From Athripsodes cinereus (lineage: Eukaryota > Arthropoda > Insecta > Trichoptera > Leptoceridae), in contig OX388305.1 of NCBI GenBank assembly GCA_947579605.1, positions 27,293,542-27,357,541 of the forward strand: 64,000 nucleotides of DNA, in the 5' to 3' direction. How positions within the stretch are numbered: the stretch's first letter is position 1; every line of letters starts with the position of its first letter. The notes beneath the pieces were generated by a model. The model worked only from the letters and a program-made list of their open reading frames with translations. It did no database searches and had not been told where the DNA came from. The translations under genes were made by a program, and so were the position numbers. Below are positions 24,219 through 35,779 of this stretch, piece by piece.

Positions 24219-24475
24219 ATGGCGGACAAAAGACTACCTACTGAGGGTGTACAAGTATAGCGATAGTATGTGCTGGGAGTGGGAACACGGACTAGGGAGC
24301 GTGTGGCAAGGACAGGGACCTGGGAGCAGACTATGGAAGATACAGAGACAAGCAGTTGTGTGATATGGCGAGAGTAGAGAACAGCTTCCAGACTGATATA
24401 AGCTGAATTCATTATTATACCAAAGATGATGTAACCAAGTAGGTAATAAAAAAACAAATAATCATGCATTTTCAA
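24219..24475 (-). other. possible noncoding or 5' exon ending at a strong donor (weak)
   Basis: The minus strand has a less AT-rich stretch ending TCCGCCATCAG followed by gtgggt, a good donor. One frame is open upstream (phase 2 at the donor), the other two contain stops close by. No protein family is recognised. It could be an untranslated exon of either minus-strand gene, or chance. Confidence 0.15.
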
Positions 24476-26533
24476 GCGTTATTATTACAAATACTGACTC
24501 CATAATGTATGTATATATATATAAGTATGTAAATAGTAATATGTGTGTTTACAAATAGCAAGGCGCAGAGAGTTGGTAGATGGCGTGATAGCTGGGAGCG
24601 CAGGGGGCAACCAGAGAGATTCAGCAGTTGTAGAGCATTGGGGAATGCTACTTGGCTAGGGTCTCACCTACCGCCTACGCACCCATTCAACCACTCTGTA
24701 CAAAGTTACAACATGTAAACCTACTTAAAGCTAAATAAAAATTTCCCATCTACAGAACAATTTGGTAGCGTCATTACTAATTTATTTTATGTTAAAAAAA
24801 TATAACATTTTTACACATTTACAACCTTAAGGTTGGTGTTATGGAGCGCTGAGCTTAGCTCAGCCTCTTACGTAGACTAAAGTAGAATAGGGAGAATGAA
24901 GTGGTACTTAAATATGAAATGAACACTAACTATTATATACACGTCACACCACATCACTGTGGGCTGTGGGGAGGGGGTACAATGCACTATATTATGGGCT
25001 ATATTTGTGTGCAAGCCCTCCCTCATTTATACATTTCATATTATTGTATATTATATTATATTGTATCAAGTAAGGACTATTTATGTAATATTTAAAATAT
25101 TATTATAGATGTTATTTTAGGTATAGATAGATATATTATGTATTGTTATTTATTAATGAATAATATTATAAGTTTTTTAAGACAATAATGGGTATAGGTA
25201 ATATTATTAATTATTATTCATACCGAGTTGTCACATTGTACATGATAATATTATTATTATCATAGTTCAATCAAAACCATTTATATATATCATCACAATC
25301 ATTATATAGGTATAATTATATTATCTATGTAAATATAAATATACTAGGTACATATTATCATTATTATCATTATTATAGAGAGAGAGAAACAGAGAAAATT
25401 ATTGTAAAATATACAATATGGAATAAGATAAGTGTGGTTCGGTTGATTGACTGATTGATTCATTGATTGGTTGGCATGACATTGTATTATATAATAATAA
25501 TAATAATATGCAAGTATATATATATATATAATTTATAGCTAACCCACACTATAACTACAACTATCACAATGTTACACAATCCTCATCCATTTCCATAATA
25601 AACTACAGTTCATAAAACAAAACAATATTTAGATTTTCAATGTGAATATTCAATAAATAATAATAATAATGATTAAATGTTTAAAGATAAGTAAGCTGTT
25701 TGTCAAACAATAAAATTACAATCCAAGCCAGGAAGACTAAAAAATATATATTAAAATTATGTCAAATATGTTTTAAAAACATTACAATTGAATAAAACCT
25801 AATACTAAGGACAATTCAGACAACATAAAGGCAACAATATTGAGATGTGAAATGATGGCTATCAACATTTGTGTGTGTAAATATATATGAATATAATATA
25901 CATATACATATATATAGAAATGTATACATCTAAATGTTAAAGAAAACAAGAGGCCCACGCCAACACTACACACCATTGGACAAGGTGAATGGCAAGTGAT
26001 AATATACATATATTATAAATAGGTTTATACATGATAATATATAAGTAAATAAACGTAAAGTAGTAGTAGTAGTAAGTATAGTAATACAATATGGTCCAGG
26101 CATGCCACGAGGGCTCTACAGGGTCCCACATGCTACCAGAGCATTCCGCAGCGGCACACCTTTCTCCCCTCCCAGATAAACGCTCATCCACACACTTACA
26201 CACCCCTAGCCGCCGCGTACTATGCCCTCGTGTCTCACTTCATCATCTCATAGAGGATATACAAACAAGTTGAATATATCAATCAAGTCACAATAACATT
26301 AAAAATGGTTCATGTAAAATACATACAATACATCTTAAGTAACAATTATACCTATATGACTAATGTGTTTATAAACAGAGGTAAAAGTAATGGTAATATT
26401 CACTGGGTGTACAGGGCGAGGCATTAGGAGGGGTTGTAGAAAGGACTCGCTCACACTCCACTTCCCCATTGGACTAGACGCTTTATGACAAGACAGACTA
26501 GAGTCTTTCTAATAGGTAACAGGATTGCAGACC

Positions 26534-27688
26534 TTAGGTGGTCTTCATTTTTTTATAAGGATTCATTATAACAGGGCTGGAGGGGGGTGCTGCCTGGGGA
26601 GGGGGCAGGCCGTATACTAGCTGCTGTTGGTACAGCTGTGGTAGAGGGGAGAACATAGAGGGTGGTAGGGGGCAAGGAGGTGCCCATTGCAGGTGTTGCC
26701 CAGGTAAGTGATTTTGGTTCTGAAGGTGATGACTCAACTGGTTCATTTGTTGTTGAGCCTGAGCCTGAGCCTGAGCTTGAGCCTGAGCTTGTGCTTGCGC
26801 TTGTGCCTGGGCTTGAGCCTGCACTTGAGCTTGCAACTGAGAATGTATATGGGATTGCAGCTGGGAATGCATCTGCGACCTTAATAGTGGAGAGAAAGGT
26901 GGTAAAAGTGATGGAGGAGGCCGGTACAACATTGCAGGAGATGGTGAAGGCAAAGGTGTACGAGGGGGAGGCATCGCTTGTTTGCTCAAAGCCACTCCTG
27001 TGTATGAAAGAGTGATTGGTGAAACTGAAACTGATGACGGCGGAACATGACTTTGAATTGTTTGTGCGGCTTGTGCTATTTGAGCAGCTTGGGCTTGTGC
27101 CATTTGAGCGACTTGGGCTGCTTGGACTGTTTGCACAGCCTGGGCAGCTTGTGCCTGTGCCACTTGGGCAGCCTGTGCCTGTGCAGCCTGAGCCTGAGCC
27201 ACTTGGGCGGCTTGTGCCACTTGTGATTGTGCTACATGTGCAGCCTGCGTAGCCTGGGAGGCTTGTGCAGCCTGCACTACTTGTGATGCTTGCACCACAT
27301 GAACAGTTTGTGCTTGAACTTGGGCAGCTTGTGCAGCCTGTGCTAACTTTGCTGCATAATTAGATTGAGCCACTTCTTTGGCAACTGTGGCAGGGTCTGG
27401 GGATGTCGTAGGGGGCAAAGGTGGAGTGGTAGGTGAAGATCTCGCAGGACATATGGTAAGGCGAGGGGAGGTGGTAGGAACAGCAGGCGTGGGGGTGGGT
27501 GCAGCTGTGGTGGAGGAGGATGTGGGGACAGGTGCCGCAGAGGGCGCCTGGGTAGGGTACTCACATGACACGGGCACAAAAGGCTGCTGTAACTGCATTA
27601 GTTGTTGATACGTAGTGGCAGGCTGAAACACTGGTACTCCTGATTTGTCTGCTGCTGCACGCTTGTAAGGAACCATTCCAGGGAACGC
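26534..27688 (-). CDS. mbl: muscleblind, long Ala/Gln-rich terminal coding exon
   Basis: The exon has 384 codons and a TAA stop. Acceptor cctgtgttgcag is followed by AFPGMVPYKRAAADKSGVPVFQP, then TTYQQLMQLQQPFVPVSCEY (residues about 28-46), the hallmark of insect muscleblind isoforms. After this the protein is low complexity: a Pro/Thr/Ser-rich stretch (about 50-100), a long region of AQ, AQA and VAQ repeats (about 105-215), a proline/serine-rich part, then a nearly pure run of AQ dipeptides (about 290-310) and a short basic end, NPYKKMKTT. In the DNA the runs appear as imperfect GCTCAG and GCCTGTG type repeats, consistent with slippage expansion. Long open frames on the opposite strand here are shadows of these repeats. 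Such prion-like tracts may promote self-association; that is inference. Confidence 0.95.
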   Translation of the reverse strand, partial: AFPGMVPYKRAAADKSGVPVFQPATTYQQLMQLQQPFVPVSCEYPTQAPSAAPVPTSSSTTAAPTPTPAVPTTSPRLTICPARSSPTTPPLPPTTSPDPATVAKEVAQSNYAAKLAQAAQAAQVQAQTVHVVQASQVVQAAQASQATQAAHVAQSQVAQAAQVAQAQAAQAQAAQVAQAQAAQAVQTVQAAQVAQMAQAQAAQIAQAAQTIQSHVPPSSVSVSPITLSYTGVALSKQAMPPPRTPLPSPSPAMLYRPPPSLLPPFSPLLRSQMHSQLQSHIHSQLQAQVQAQAQAQAQAQAQAQAQAQAQAQQQMNQLSHHLQNQNHLPGQHLQWAPPCPLPPSMFSPLPQLYQQQLVYGLPPPQAAPPSSPVIMNPYKKMKTT

Positions 27689-29719
27689 CTGCAACACAGG
27701 ATGCAGTTCACAATGTTACAATAAAAATAATAAAATTATTTATAAATTCCTTTGCATACAACTATATATTCCTGTGTTTGCTAGAGGAACATCCAAGGAG
27801 TGATGTCAAAAGATTTCACATATAGGGATATTTTGGCAGCCAGCCAGCCCTTCAGGCTGCCCGCTATCGCACCATGGTATGATCAAGATTTGTTTAGTGT
27901 AGAATTTAGGAATAATGGAAGTCTCCAGACTTCCGAGATAATCAGGTGGATGGTGAGTCTTCTTAAATGAGTTCACAATATTAATCATCTTTCATATGAC
28001 ATTCACTGTCCCAAATATTTATTCTTATGGCCAATCTACATACTGTAGACACACCATTCAACAGTTTTATATGCTTTATATATTTGCAACCAACTTTAAA
28101 TTGCTTAAATGCTTATTTTAAATTTGGAAGATTCCTCCAAACAAAACTATGTGTTTATTAAAAATGCATCTCTTTGAAAAAAAAAATACTTACAAAATTT
28201 TCATAATAAAAGGATCCGACACTCTTCATGTCCATCTGAAATCAGAATTCACTATGGTTAATATCAATGTGAGTCTTATGTATCAATAAATGTTTATATA
28301 TGTATATATACATATATATGTGTATATTCAAGTCATGTAGTATACATAATTGTATACCATAACTAAAAATATGATCTTCCATATATGTATATAGAATGAA
28401 AAGGAAACAATATTATTAGACAAATGTACAAACTAAGTAATAATATATTCCTAGAACATTAATTAAACTGATTTTGAAAATAAATGATAATACTGATATG
28501 TATATAATAATTTACTGTTTTAATGTTTAAAGTCTAATAAAGAAGCATCACTATGGTAATAATATTAAACACTACAGGACCGAGGTGTTCCGGAGGTGCA
28601 TAGAGGCTCTTCATATTATTTATTTATTTTTATTTACAAATATTTACGGCCAAAGCCTTTTACATGTTAAACCTCTATATACATACAAAACATGTATACA
28701 AAGGAAAGATCTGTTACAAAAAAGACACAAAACAATTAGACTAAAGAAACGAGAGTTTAACAGACAATATAACATTAATCATGTTATATTTATAAAATAA
28801 GATACAAAATTGTTAAAAAAAAATTGGTCAAGGTCATATTAGCTATTATTTAAATTATATTAAACATGTAAACAAATAACAGTCCCAAAGAGAACTGAGA
28901 ATCCCTACAAAGTGATATTGTAGGTACTAAATAGATATAAGAAGGTATATAAAGATGCATGCAACATATACGCATGTAGCATTTGTTCACAACCAAAACA
29001 AAATAATATCCTCTTCAAGGTACAGAGATCTATTAGAGCCAGGTAATAGCTATGAGCTATGATATTCCTATACGGTTAATGATATCCATATGGAAGCTTA
29101 TATGCACCTTCAGATGGTAATTGGATCAAATTTGTGAGGAGTACAATTGGATGGGCTGGTAAATTCTGTCGAAGTTTGGCCTCATCACCTTCCTGGATAA
29201 CCTTATGATTGGAAATATGGTACTGTTTAGAAAAGCAATATAGGCACAATGCCATGCAAAGCCAATTGTAAAAGCTTAAAGGAGAGAGAGATAGAGTCGG
29301 AGAGAAAGAGTTGTGTGACTTTGAGACAAGAAGAGGGGTGTTGTCGCTGTATTGACCAACTCACAACATTAGTATAATATACCAAACTAACTCATCATCA
29401 CACAATAGTCAGGTCCTAGTCAGGGCAAGAGTGGAATACTATAAACAAACAACACACTTAATCTCTTCTAATACAACAAACGTGTTGGTATATTAGGTAT
29501 TTATATGAACACTAATTTACTAGTGTTCACTAAATAGATTAACTTAATTTTGACCATTAACCATCCAGTAGATTTACTGGGAGAGTTAAGACTTGTGCTA
29601 ATGGGAAGATGTTGAGGTGTGCAGAGACGAGGAGTGCATGTGGCTAACAGTAGAGGATAGGAGAGGGTGCGGGAAGGGATGGGACAGATGGGTGAGAAAG
29701 AAGCATGCATGCGCGGTAC
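27689..29719. other. mbl: muscleblind introns around the micro-exon
   Basis: Apart from the micro-exon, no coding content. At about 28611-28680 there is a short ATTTATTTATTT tail followed by TTTACGGCCAAAGCCTTTTA, matching the LINE 3' tail at 18082; it is a small minus-strand LINE 3' end. Confidence 0.5.
28194..28235 (-). CDS. mbl: muscleblind, 42-nt micro-exon
   Basis: This 14-codon exon encodes MDMKSVGSFYYENF, flanked by a strong acceptor (gaattctgatttcag) and a consensus donor (gtaagt), phase 0 on both sides. Drosophila muscleblind carries the nearly identical MDVKTVGSFYYDNF directly between the RSDRLE linker and the GMVPFKR segment, so both identity and position support this exon. Because the exon opens with ATG it could in principle serve as a start, but conservation and splice signals argue for an internal exon. 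It is too short to be found by ORF length. Confidence 0.93.
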
Positions 29720-29812
29720 CAGTAGCAGGTCGGAGTCGGCAGGCCTCTTCTTGGTGTTGATGTCAGTGGGAGCAGGTCCCGCAGTGGCTGCCAACCCTCC
29801 CGAAGCGCACCC
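29720..29812 (-). CDS. mbl: muscleblind, 93-nt cassette exon with KKRP motif
   Basis: This 31-codon exon lies in phase 0-0 with acceptor cttgctgtag and donor gtaccg. The product is small-residue rich and ends TDINTKKRPADSDLLL. The KKRP patch corresponds to the SLKRP region that follows finger 4 in vertebrate MBNL, part of its nuclear-localisation region. A role in nuclear import is inferred from that similarity. The splice sites are readable but not strong, and the exon was found by phase and motif rather than length, so the exact ends are slightly less sure than for the finger exons. It sits between the finger 3-4 exon and the micro-exon, as expected for a muscleblind C-terminal cassette. 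Confidence 0.78.
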
Positions 29813-32790
29813 CTACAGCAAGCCAAGCCCACACGAGGGAGCATACTATTAGTCATACAGTTACGTACATATACACACGCACACACCTAATACACTTACA
29901 TATATTGAAACTGCCACATGTACCAAATCAACCATACTGCATACAAGCCACTATAGCGTACATGTGTTAACTAACAGGTAAGCTATCTTAAATATTATTA
30001 TAATTTATTTGCATCGCATTGCATTGCATTGCACTGCACTGCAGGTGACAGTTCTATGAGCTCATCAGGTATTGTCGTATAGTGTTTAAATGAACTGTTC
30101 CACCACACTGTTATGGAGACAGAGAATGAGTGATGTGCTGTAATGACAGTGCATCCAGTGAAATGTGCTTGCATATATTCATCAAAAGTATGCAACTCCT
30201 TGTACTGAGCTGTACCACATATTACATTTAGATATACCATATAATATATATGTACATAGTGATATATAAATGTATTAGCAAAATATACAAGTCTTCTTAC
30301 ATAGATTCCTACCAAAAGCAAAAGTAACTGATATCAACTTAGACAATACTTCATAGTTACGTATTACATTATGTACAAACACAACTTCTCTCATATTGAG
30401 AATCATTCAACATAATCATACACATTTATACATAAATAAAATTAAGTAATAATTAATTAGGCAATGTGTAATAATAAGCACAGAAGGTGGCTTTATCAAA
30501 ATGTAATCATATTAAAAACTCTATAAAGATCTTAGCTAGGCACCTATATAAGATATAAAATAATATATTGCTTATGTTATTACTCTCGCATACACGTGAG
30601 AAGATATTATGATTACACTTAGATGCAGCACACTTTTCCATTAGAATTGGCAGAGAATAAGAGACAATTGCATTAGAAATAAGAATATAATAATAATAAT
30701 ATGAATATAAAGCGTGGCAAAGTGTGAAGTCATAACTATATACCATGTAGATGGGGGATTACAACTGTTAATGTATAATTTTTATAAATTAGATCACTAC
30801 AAAGCACATGATTATTTCTTCATTCACTTTTAAAATAATACTATGCATATATGTATATTGTATATATATATATTATTATATCAATACCCAGGCTTCTCAC
30901 GAGAAAATGGATCACACCAGGAAAGAAATAATTAATACAATTTCACACTACATAAATATGATCATTGTTATTTGTGAGATGCCCAGGTTGTAAAATGAAA
31001 ATAATATATCATTGAAATTGAAAAATAATACAATTAAGTTAATATACAGAAATACATGACCAAAGTATCTTGAACAAAGAGAGTTCCTACGTTATTACAA
31101 TTTCAAATGATGTGTGAAATGCGAATGGATATGTTCATATTTATAATGGAAACTATTAAATTCACATTGTATTTGTGTATGAAATATTGTAGAACATATA
31201 TGCATGATAATGATACCTAAGATATGCATTACTTGCAGGGTACAAACAGTGAGCAGTAGGTGTCCAGATGCTTACAAATGGACTCAGATTAGCTTATGCC
31301 CTTTATACCATCGCAGCATACTTGTATACTTTTACGTTAAATCATACCTATCGTGATACACATCACATATAATACAATAACGTAGGTGTAAAAATAAACA
31401 ATTTGAGACAAAAATTAAAAAAATCTTTGCATTAAAAACTAAATGCGAAACGAAATAAGGGATTGGTGGACTCATCCCTAATGCATTAATCACTATAATA
31501 TATTGATTGTATGCATTGTGAAAAAGAGGATGAATGGATATTTGCACGTTAGACATCACATTTCAATGTAAAACAAAGCGCATATTGTAGCATTTTTTAC
31601 TGCTGCACAGATTTTGGTTAGGCTCTCCTGTGAAATAGCGCATATCGATTCATCTCTTTTTTGGTTTTACATATATATATATATATATATATATATGTAA
31701 AACATATATATATATATTATAATTTAATTAGGTACAGGTATATAATATATCATAATAAGAGTATAGTTATAATATCTTGGATATGTTAACCGAGATGCAA
31801 TGAATAACAATTATAAGGATATCATTTGTATGTAGGCTGCCTAATGTGAAGTTATGTATCTCCAATATTTGCCAAAACTTGTCCCAATTAAATTTACCTA
31901 AACTTTTTATTTGATGAGAATTCCAAGACTGAAAACATTTATAACTTTGCCAATATTGTGAGGTTTGATTGGATTATACTGCAGAGATATAGATATACAT
32001 AGATAGGTGCAGAAAGAGATAGTGAGGGGCAACGCGCGACGGTGTGGAATGTAATGTTTTGTAATATGATCAAAGCGTAGGTAGTGAGTCAGGACTCACA
32101 GCAGCCAGCGGGAGTGCATAGCATCAGTGAGAGTAGCAGCCGAGGTGGGGCATATAGGAGACACAGAGAGTAAACACAGAGCGCACACACATAGACAGAC
32201 AGTACAGAAGATAGAAGGATAGTAAACAGTGACAATATAGTGACAGTTTATGTGTAATTAGAAAACAGCCAAGATTGACCACAGCCAGGTTAGCTAAGAG
32301 GGAAACAGCCAAACAGTCATTGCACCAGGTAACATATCGCAGCACCTCTACATGAACTGTACTAACACAACACACATTACAAGAAGCCACTACTGAGGAA
32401 CTATGGACACTACAGGATGGTCTTGGACAACACAAAGCATTAAACCAATAAATCAACTCAAACTATAAGTGGGACACCAACGGGACCAGGTATAAGTAAA
32501 ATCAATATAACTAAATATAATTATAAACTGCTGCAAAGGACATTCCTATGTTTTCAGTTGACATCCTCAGAGCCATTATTCAGCAAGATTACATCATAAA
32601 TGAATGTATCTTGCTTTGACACACACAAGGTGCACTGTGAAAATATGTATTCCATATGGATCATGTCAGAAGTCTTCCGGAAACATGGGAAAGAGTAAAG
32701 GCAACAAAAATGAGAGAATAAGTCAAATAGAAAGTAAAGTAGAAAAGAGTTAGAACGGATGTGCGGGGTGAGCGGATGGAGGGGGCGTAC
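29813..32790. other. mbl: muscleblind intron between finger 3-4 exon and 93-nt cassette
   Basis: AT-rich, with no transposon recognised. A pentamer run GCATTGCATTGCACTGCACT lies at about 30011-30044, about 200 bp upstream of the cassette acceptor in minus-strand terms. A long (AT) run forming a hairpin with flanking GTTTTAC/GTAAAAC lies at 31663-31719. Confidence 0.5.
31668..31719. repeat. AT dinucleotide microsatellite with inverted flanks
   Basis: Two AT runs separated by GTAAAAC. The first run is bounded by GTTTTAC and GTAAAAC, so it can fold into a long hairpin. Confidence 0.85.
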
Positions 32791-33000
32791 CGCGCCTCTG
32801 GCCTGCGCCTTAAGGTGCGCCTGCAGGTGCAGGGGGGGGTGGAAATAGCGGCAGGGGTCGCGGCCACAGCGGCCCTTCACTGCATCCATGCACACCGTCA
32901 CGGAGCCATCCTCGTGGGCGGACACCGCACGCGCTGGGTGAGCGAACCTGCACTCCGTCTCTGCACGCTTGCACGACCCTCGCTGGAACTCACGGCATAC
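32791..33000 (-). CDS. mbl: muscleblind, zinc fingers 3 and 4 exon
   Basis: This 70-codon exon encodes a complete tandem CCCH pair. Finger 3 is [12 protein letters not shown] with spacing C-X7-C-X6-C-X3-H (residues 2-21). A linker with DGSVTV follows, then finger 4, [19 protein letters not shown], spacing C-X7-C-X4-C-X3-H (residues 37-54), then [12 protein letters not shown]. This is the layout of MBNL fingers 3-4 in vertebrates; in Drosophila the second pair is present only in some isoforms. The acceptor is gatgtggcag, so the apparent MWQ before VCRE is intron. The donor gtacgc follows ...ARGA, phase 0 on both sides. The exon is GC-rich compared with its surroundings. Unlike vertebrate finger 4 (SREKC) it has GRDPC. 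The polypyrimidine tract before the acceptor is poor, which would suit regulated inclusion. Confidence 0.93.
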
Positions 33001-35215
33001 CTGCCACATCCCAGACCACTCATATCACCACTACTCCACACAACACTATCACCATCATTCTACATACCACTTCCCTCCCCATACCTGTACCAGTCACATT
33101 TATTCTATGTATGCCTCCTGCTATTATTCTCATAAACCAATCATATAAGCGCACATACTCTCTCTCTCTTTTTCTCTCTTCTACTCACACCTTAGCTGGT
33201 GCTGGTGGTCTCACTAAAGTAAAAGCAGGAGACTTAATAACTCAGCGCTATGGGATGCTCTCATACTGGTGTGCCAGAGATAAATACATATCTAACATAA
33301 ACATCACCGCTAGTGGAGAGTAAACCTACGCACAAAGTGTGTATTAAGACAGTAGACAACATACATACATGTAATATGATACAATGTGGCAATCAGCCAA
33401 CACAACCCACCACTCGTGTTGAGTCGAGTATACAGTGGAACATAATATAGTGATGAGTTGAGTTGATATTAACAGTTATATGGAGAGGCCAAAACAAAGC
33501 TAAGGAAAACATCAGCCACAACAGTTACACCTTATCTTATTTCACTCAATTGTTGAAGCTATCAGCAAAGCTGTGGTCTAATAAAGAACCACTGCAGAAA
33601 CACTTTGACCAAAGGGAATATGTTGGGAGTATTTGAAACATGTAGGAATATGTATCAGCTTTAGCAAGTCATAATATAGGTACATAGTCTAAGGGCCACA
33701 TATTACCTATTGTCACTACATGGACAGGCCTACAGTGCTATGCTATGAGGTGACATTGTGTTACACGTACCTAACCTATTTCCTAACATGGCAACCTACA
33801 CATAGTATGTGAATATATAACAATGGGGTGATCAATTGGCCTATCTATCTGAAGCTGTTAGTTATACTGGACTGTAGAGAAATGTACATGGATCCAGGCC
33901 AGCATGTCTGTATGCAGACAATGAATTCATATAAGGGGATAGCTGACTAACCTTTATACTAGTAACATGTATTATTATAATTTTAATTATGTAACTATCT
34001 AGGCTCCTAGAGAGGGAGACAAGTAACAAAACATGCCAGTAAAAACATATGTGAACGTTACTCCATGTGGCTATAGGTATATTTATATATGTATACTAAA
34101 ATATATAGAATGTAGATATGCACTTATTATAATTAATATAAGTATATAGATAGAAGGTAGGTACAATATACATAATAATGTAGGTGATACGTAAATATAA
34201 TATTATATAGGTAGGTATTATGTATTTGCACATAACAACAGAGGGACTGATCACTCACAATACACAAACACTAAACCACAAACAATGTCAATTAAGAACA
34301 CAAATAATATAATATATACTTAGGTATATCTATAATGATATATTTATGTATATAGTACTATACAAAAAGTATGTGTAACAGCAATGCAGATTCCAGTCTT
34401 GAATAGCCAGTGGATAAAATAAAATCTTCTGTTTGGTATAATTTATATAGGCAACTAGACTATAATAATTTTATTACATATTACTCTGCTACCCACTCAG
34501 GCTACATGGGAAATCAACACAAATGGTAAAACACAAATACAATCATTACTCGTTAGTACCTATGTAAATATTAACAAAAGATTTTACTCCGGCCCGATAA
34601 GAGAAAGGCATCTCTCTTAAAAAGACGATTATGGGTCCTTGCAAAAGGAAATTGTATGGTAAGTTTAGAATGAAACTTTTGATTATTAATTGGAACATGT
34701 CTTGGATTCTATGTACAAATTATTAATGTGTTGTGTTAAGTGTTAAGATAAAACTGAAACATTAAATTCAACAGATTAGTATTTTCAGAAGTGTCTTAAG
34801 TAAAATTAGGTGAGCAGATAAGTTGGGTAAATAATTACAAGTTTTTTTTTAATATCCATTTAGAATGTTTAGATCAATGTCTTAGGTAGTGAAAATAATA
34901 AAACATTTTTATTTTTATCGTTATATAATATGCAGATTTATGTGTATCAGTCAGTATACCTGCTGATATATTATATAATCATTACTGATATTTTTTAAAT
35001 TAAAATACGAGAAAAGTTATGAAAAAAACTATGTTAAAAATATTATTATTTTTGAAATGTTAGGTACCGATAGTAAAATACACATATAATATGTTTTATT
35101 TTGTGTGATTGTAACAGTGACACAAAATTTATAATAGTAACGTGTGCAGGCATAATATGTGTGTCGTGTGAGTGTGTGTGTGTGTGTGTGTGTTAGTGGT
35201 ATGCAGAATACCCAC
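33001..35215. other. mbl: muscleblind intron before the finger 3-4 exon
   Basis: No coding signal is seen on either strand beyond chance frames. The sequence is rich in TAGGTA and ATATGTATAC patterns. A (GT) microsatellite lies at 35172-35193 beside the linker exon donor. Confidence 0.5.
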
Positions 35216-35398
35216 CTCGAGGCGGTCAGTGCGAGGCAACTTCTGGGCGGGCATCACTGGTGGGGGCAAGGCGGGAAGACCTGAAGGCACTGCGCCAGGA
35301 TCGTGTCCCACCAGGGCTGGCACCAGGGGCCCCGCGGGGAAGTACGGACTGTACCCGGAGCCTACAGCCGGTACCCCACCCAGGTAAGGGTTAGACGC
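35216..35398 (-). CDS. mbl: muscleblind, linker exon between finger pairs
   Basis: This 61-codon, phase 0-0 exon has acceptor cctgttgcag and donor gtgggt. It begins ASNPYLGG and contains YSPYF, GPLVPALVGHDP, a proline-rich stretch and PAQKLPRTDRLE at the end. This is the standard muscleblind linker between the first and second finger pairs: Drosophila has the NPYL..SYSPYY..LVPALLGPDP..RSDRLE pattern, and vertebrate MBNL has ..AAQKLMRTDRLE directly before VCREYQRG. The terminal RTDRLE joins in frame either to the finger 3-4 exon at 33000 or, if that exon is skipped, to the micro-exon at 28235 or the 93-nt cassette. A GT microsatellite lies just past the donor in the intron. Confidence 0.95.
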
Positions 35399-35779
35399 CT
35401 GCAACAGGTTCCAGCGTTCGTCACATACATTGCAATCCTGAAAGTTAACCTCACACTGTCAGACATATACATCCTGCTACATTCTCACTCAGTCTTCTCG
35501 CTCACCACGTCGACATACAATCATGCTTCTCGCTCGCTCTATAAACATCAATCCAGCCACACGTTATAATAATATTATATAACATATTATACACTCACCC
35601 ACCAACCTATCACAAAATAATAATTATAATATTTGCGATGTTATTACACACAACATAATAATATATTACTACACATCACTCAATATAGATCGCAATGTAC
35701 AAGAGGTAAATATTGCATATACAGTATAATGCGGGTATATAGAAACCTAAGTATATAATATTATTATAGTGATACTGAC

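Larger units (their letters stand above)
21588..26533. other. between muscleblind stop and extra CCCH exons; no confident exon
   Basis: On the minus strand this would hold the muscleblind 3'UTR (from 26533 down) and any intron or promoter leading to the CCCH exons. I scanned by eye for further CCCH patterns (H..C..C spacing on the reverse strand) and found none. Less AT-rich islands occur at 22200-22460, 23560-23690, 24220-24400, 24590-24690 and 26090-26220. Simple repeats are common: GTGT at 24120, AT at 25510, AGT at 26060. No transposon was recognised. Confidence 0.45.

Noticed and set aside
24191..24475. 94-codon membrane-like protein
   Set aside because: Hydrophobic residues come from AT-rich intron translation; only the last part has coding-like composition, so it is listed only as a weak exon candidate.
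26662..27608. Long plus-strand frames of 76-117 codons opposite the terminal muscleblind exon
   Set aside because: They are the antisense reading of the Ala/Gln repeats and mirror their composition (EPEPEPEL and similar); no independent signals.
29644..29886. 80-codon minus-strand frame overlapping the 93-nt cassette
   Set aside because: Other reading frame; the frame giving TDINTKKRP is supported by splice phase and MBNL similarity.
32124..32456. 110-codon minus-strand cysteine-rich frame
   Set aside because: Cysteines do not follow CCCH or other finger spacing and the region lies in the muscleblind intron with no splice signals.
33001..33009. Apparent start MWQ in front of the finger 3-4 exon
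   Set aside because: These bases are the acceptor gatgtggcag; the preceding linker exon ends RTDRLE, which must join directly to VCRE as in other muscleblind proteins.
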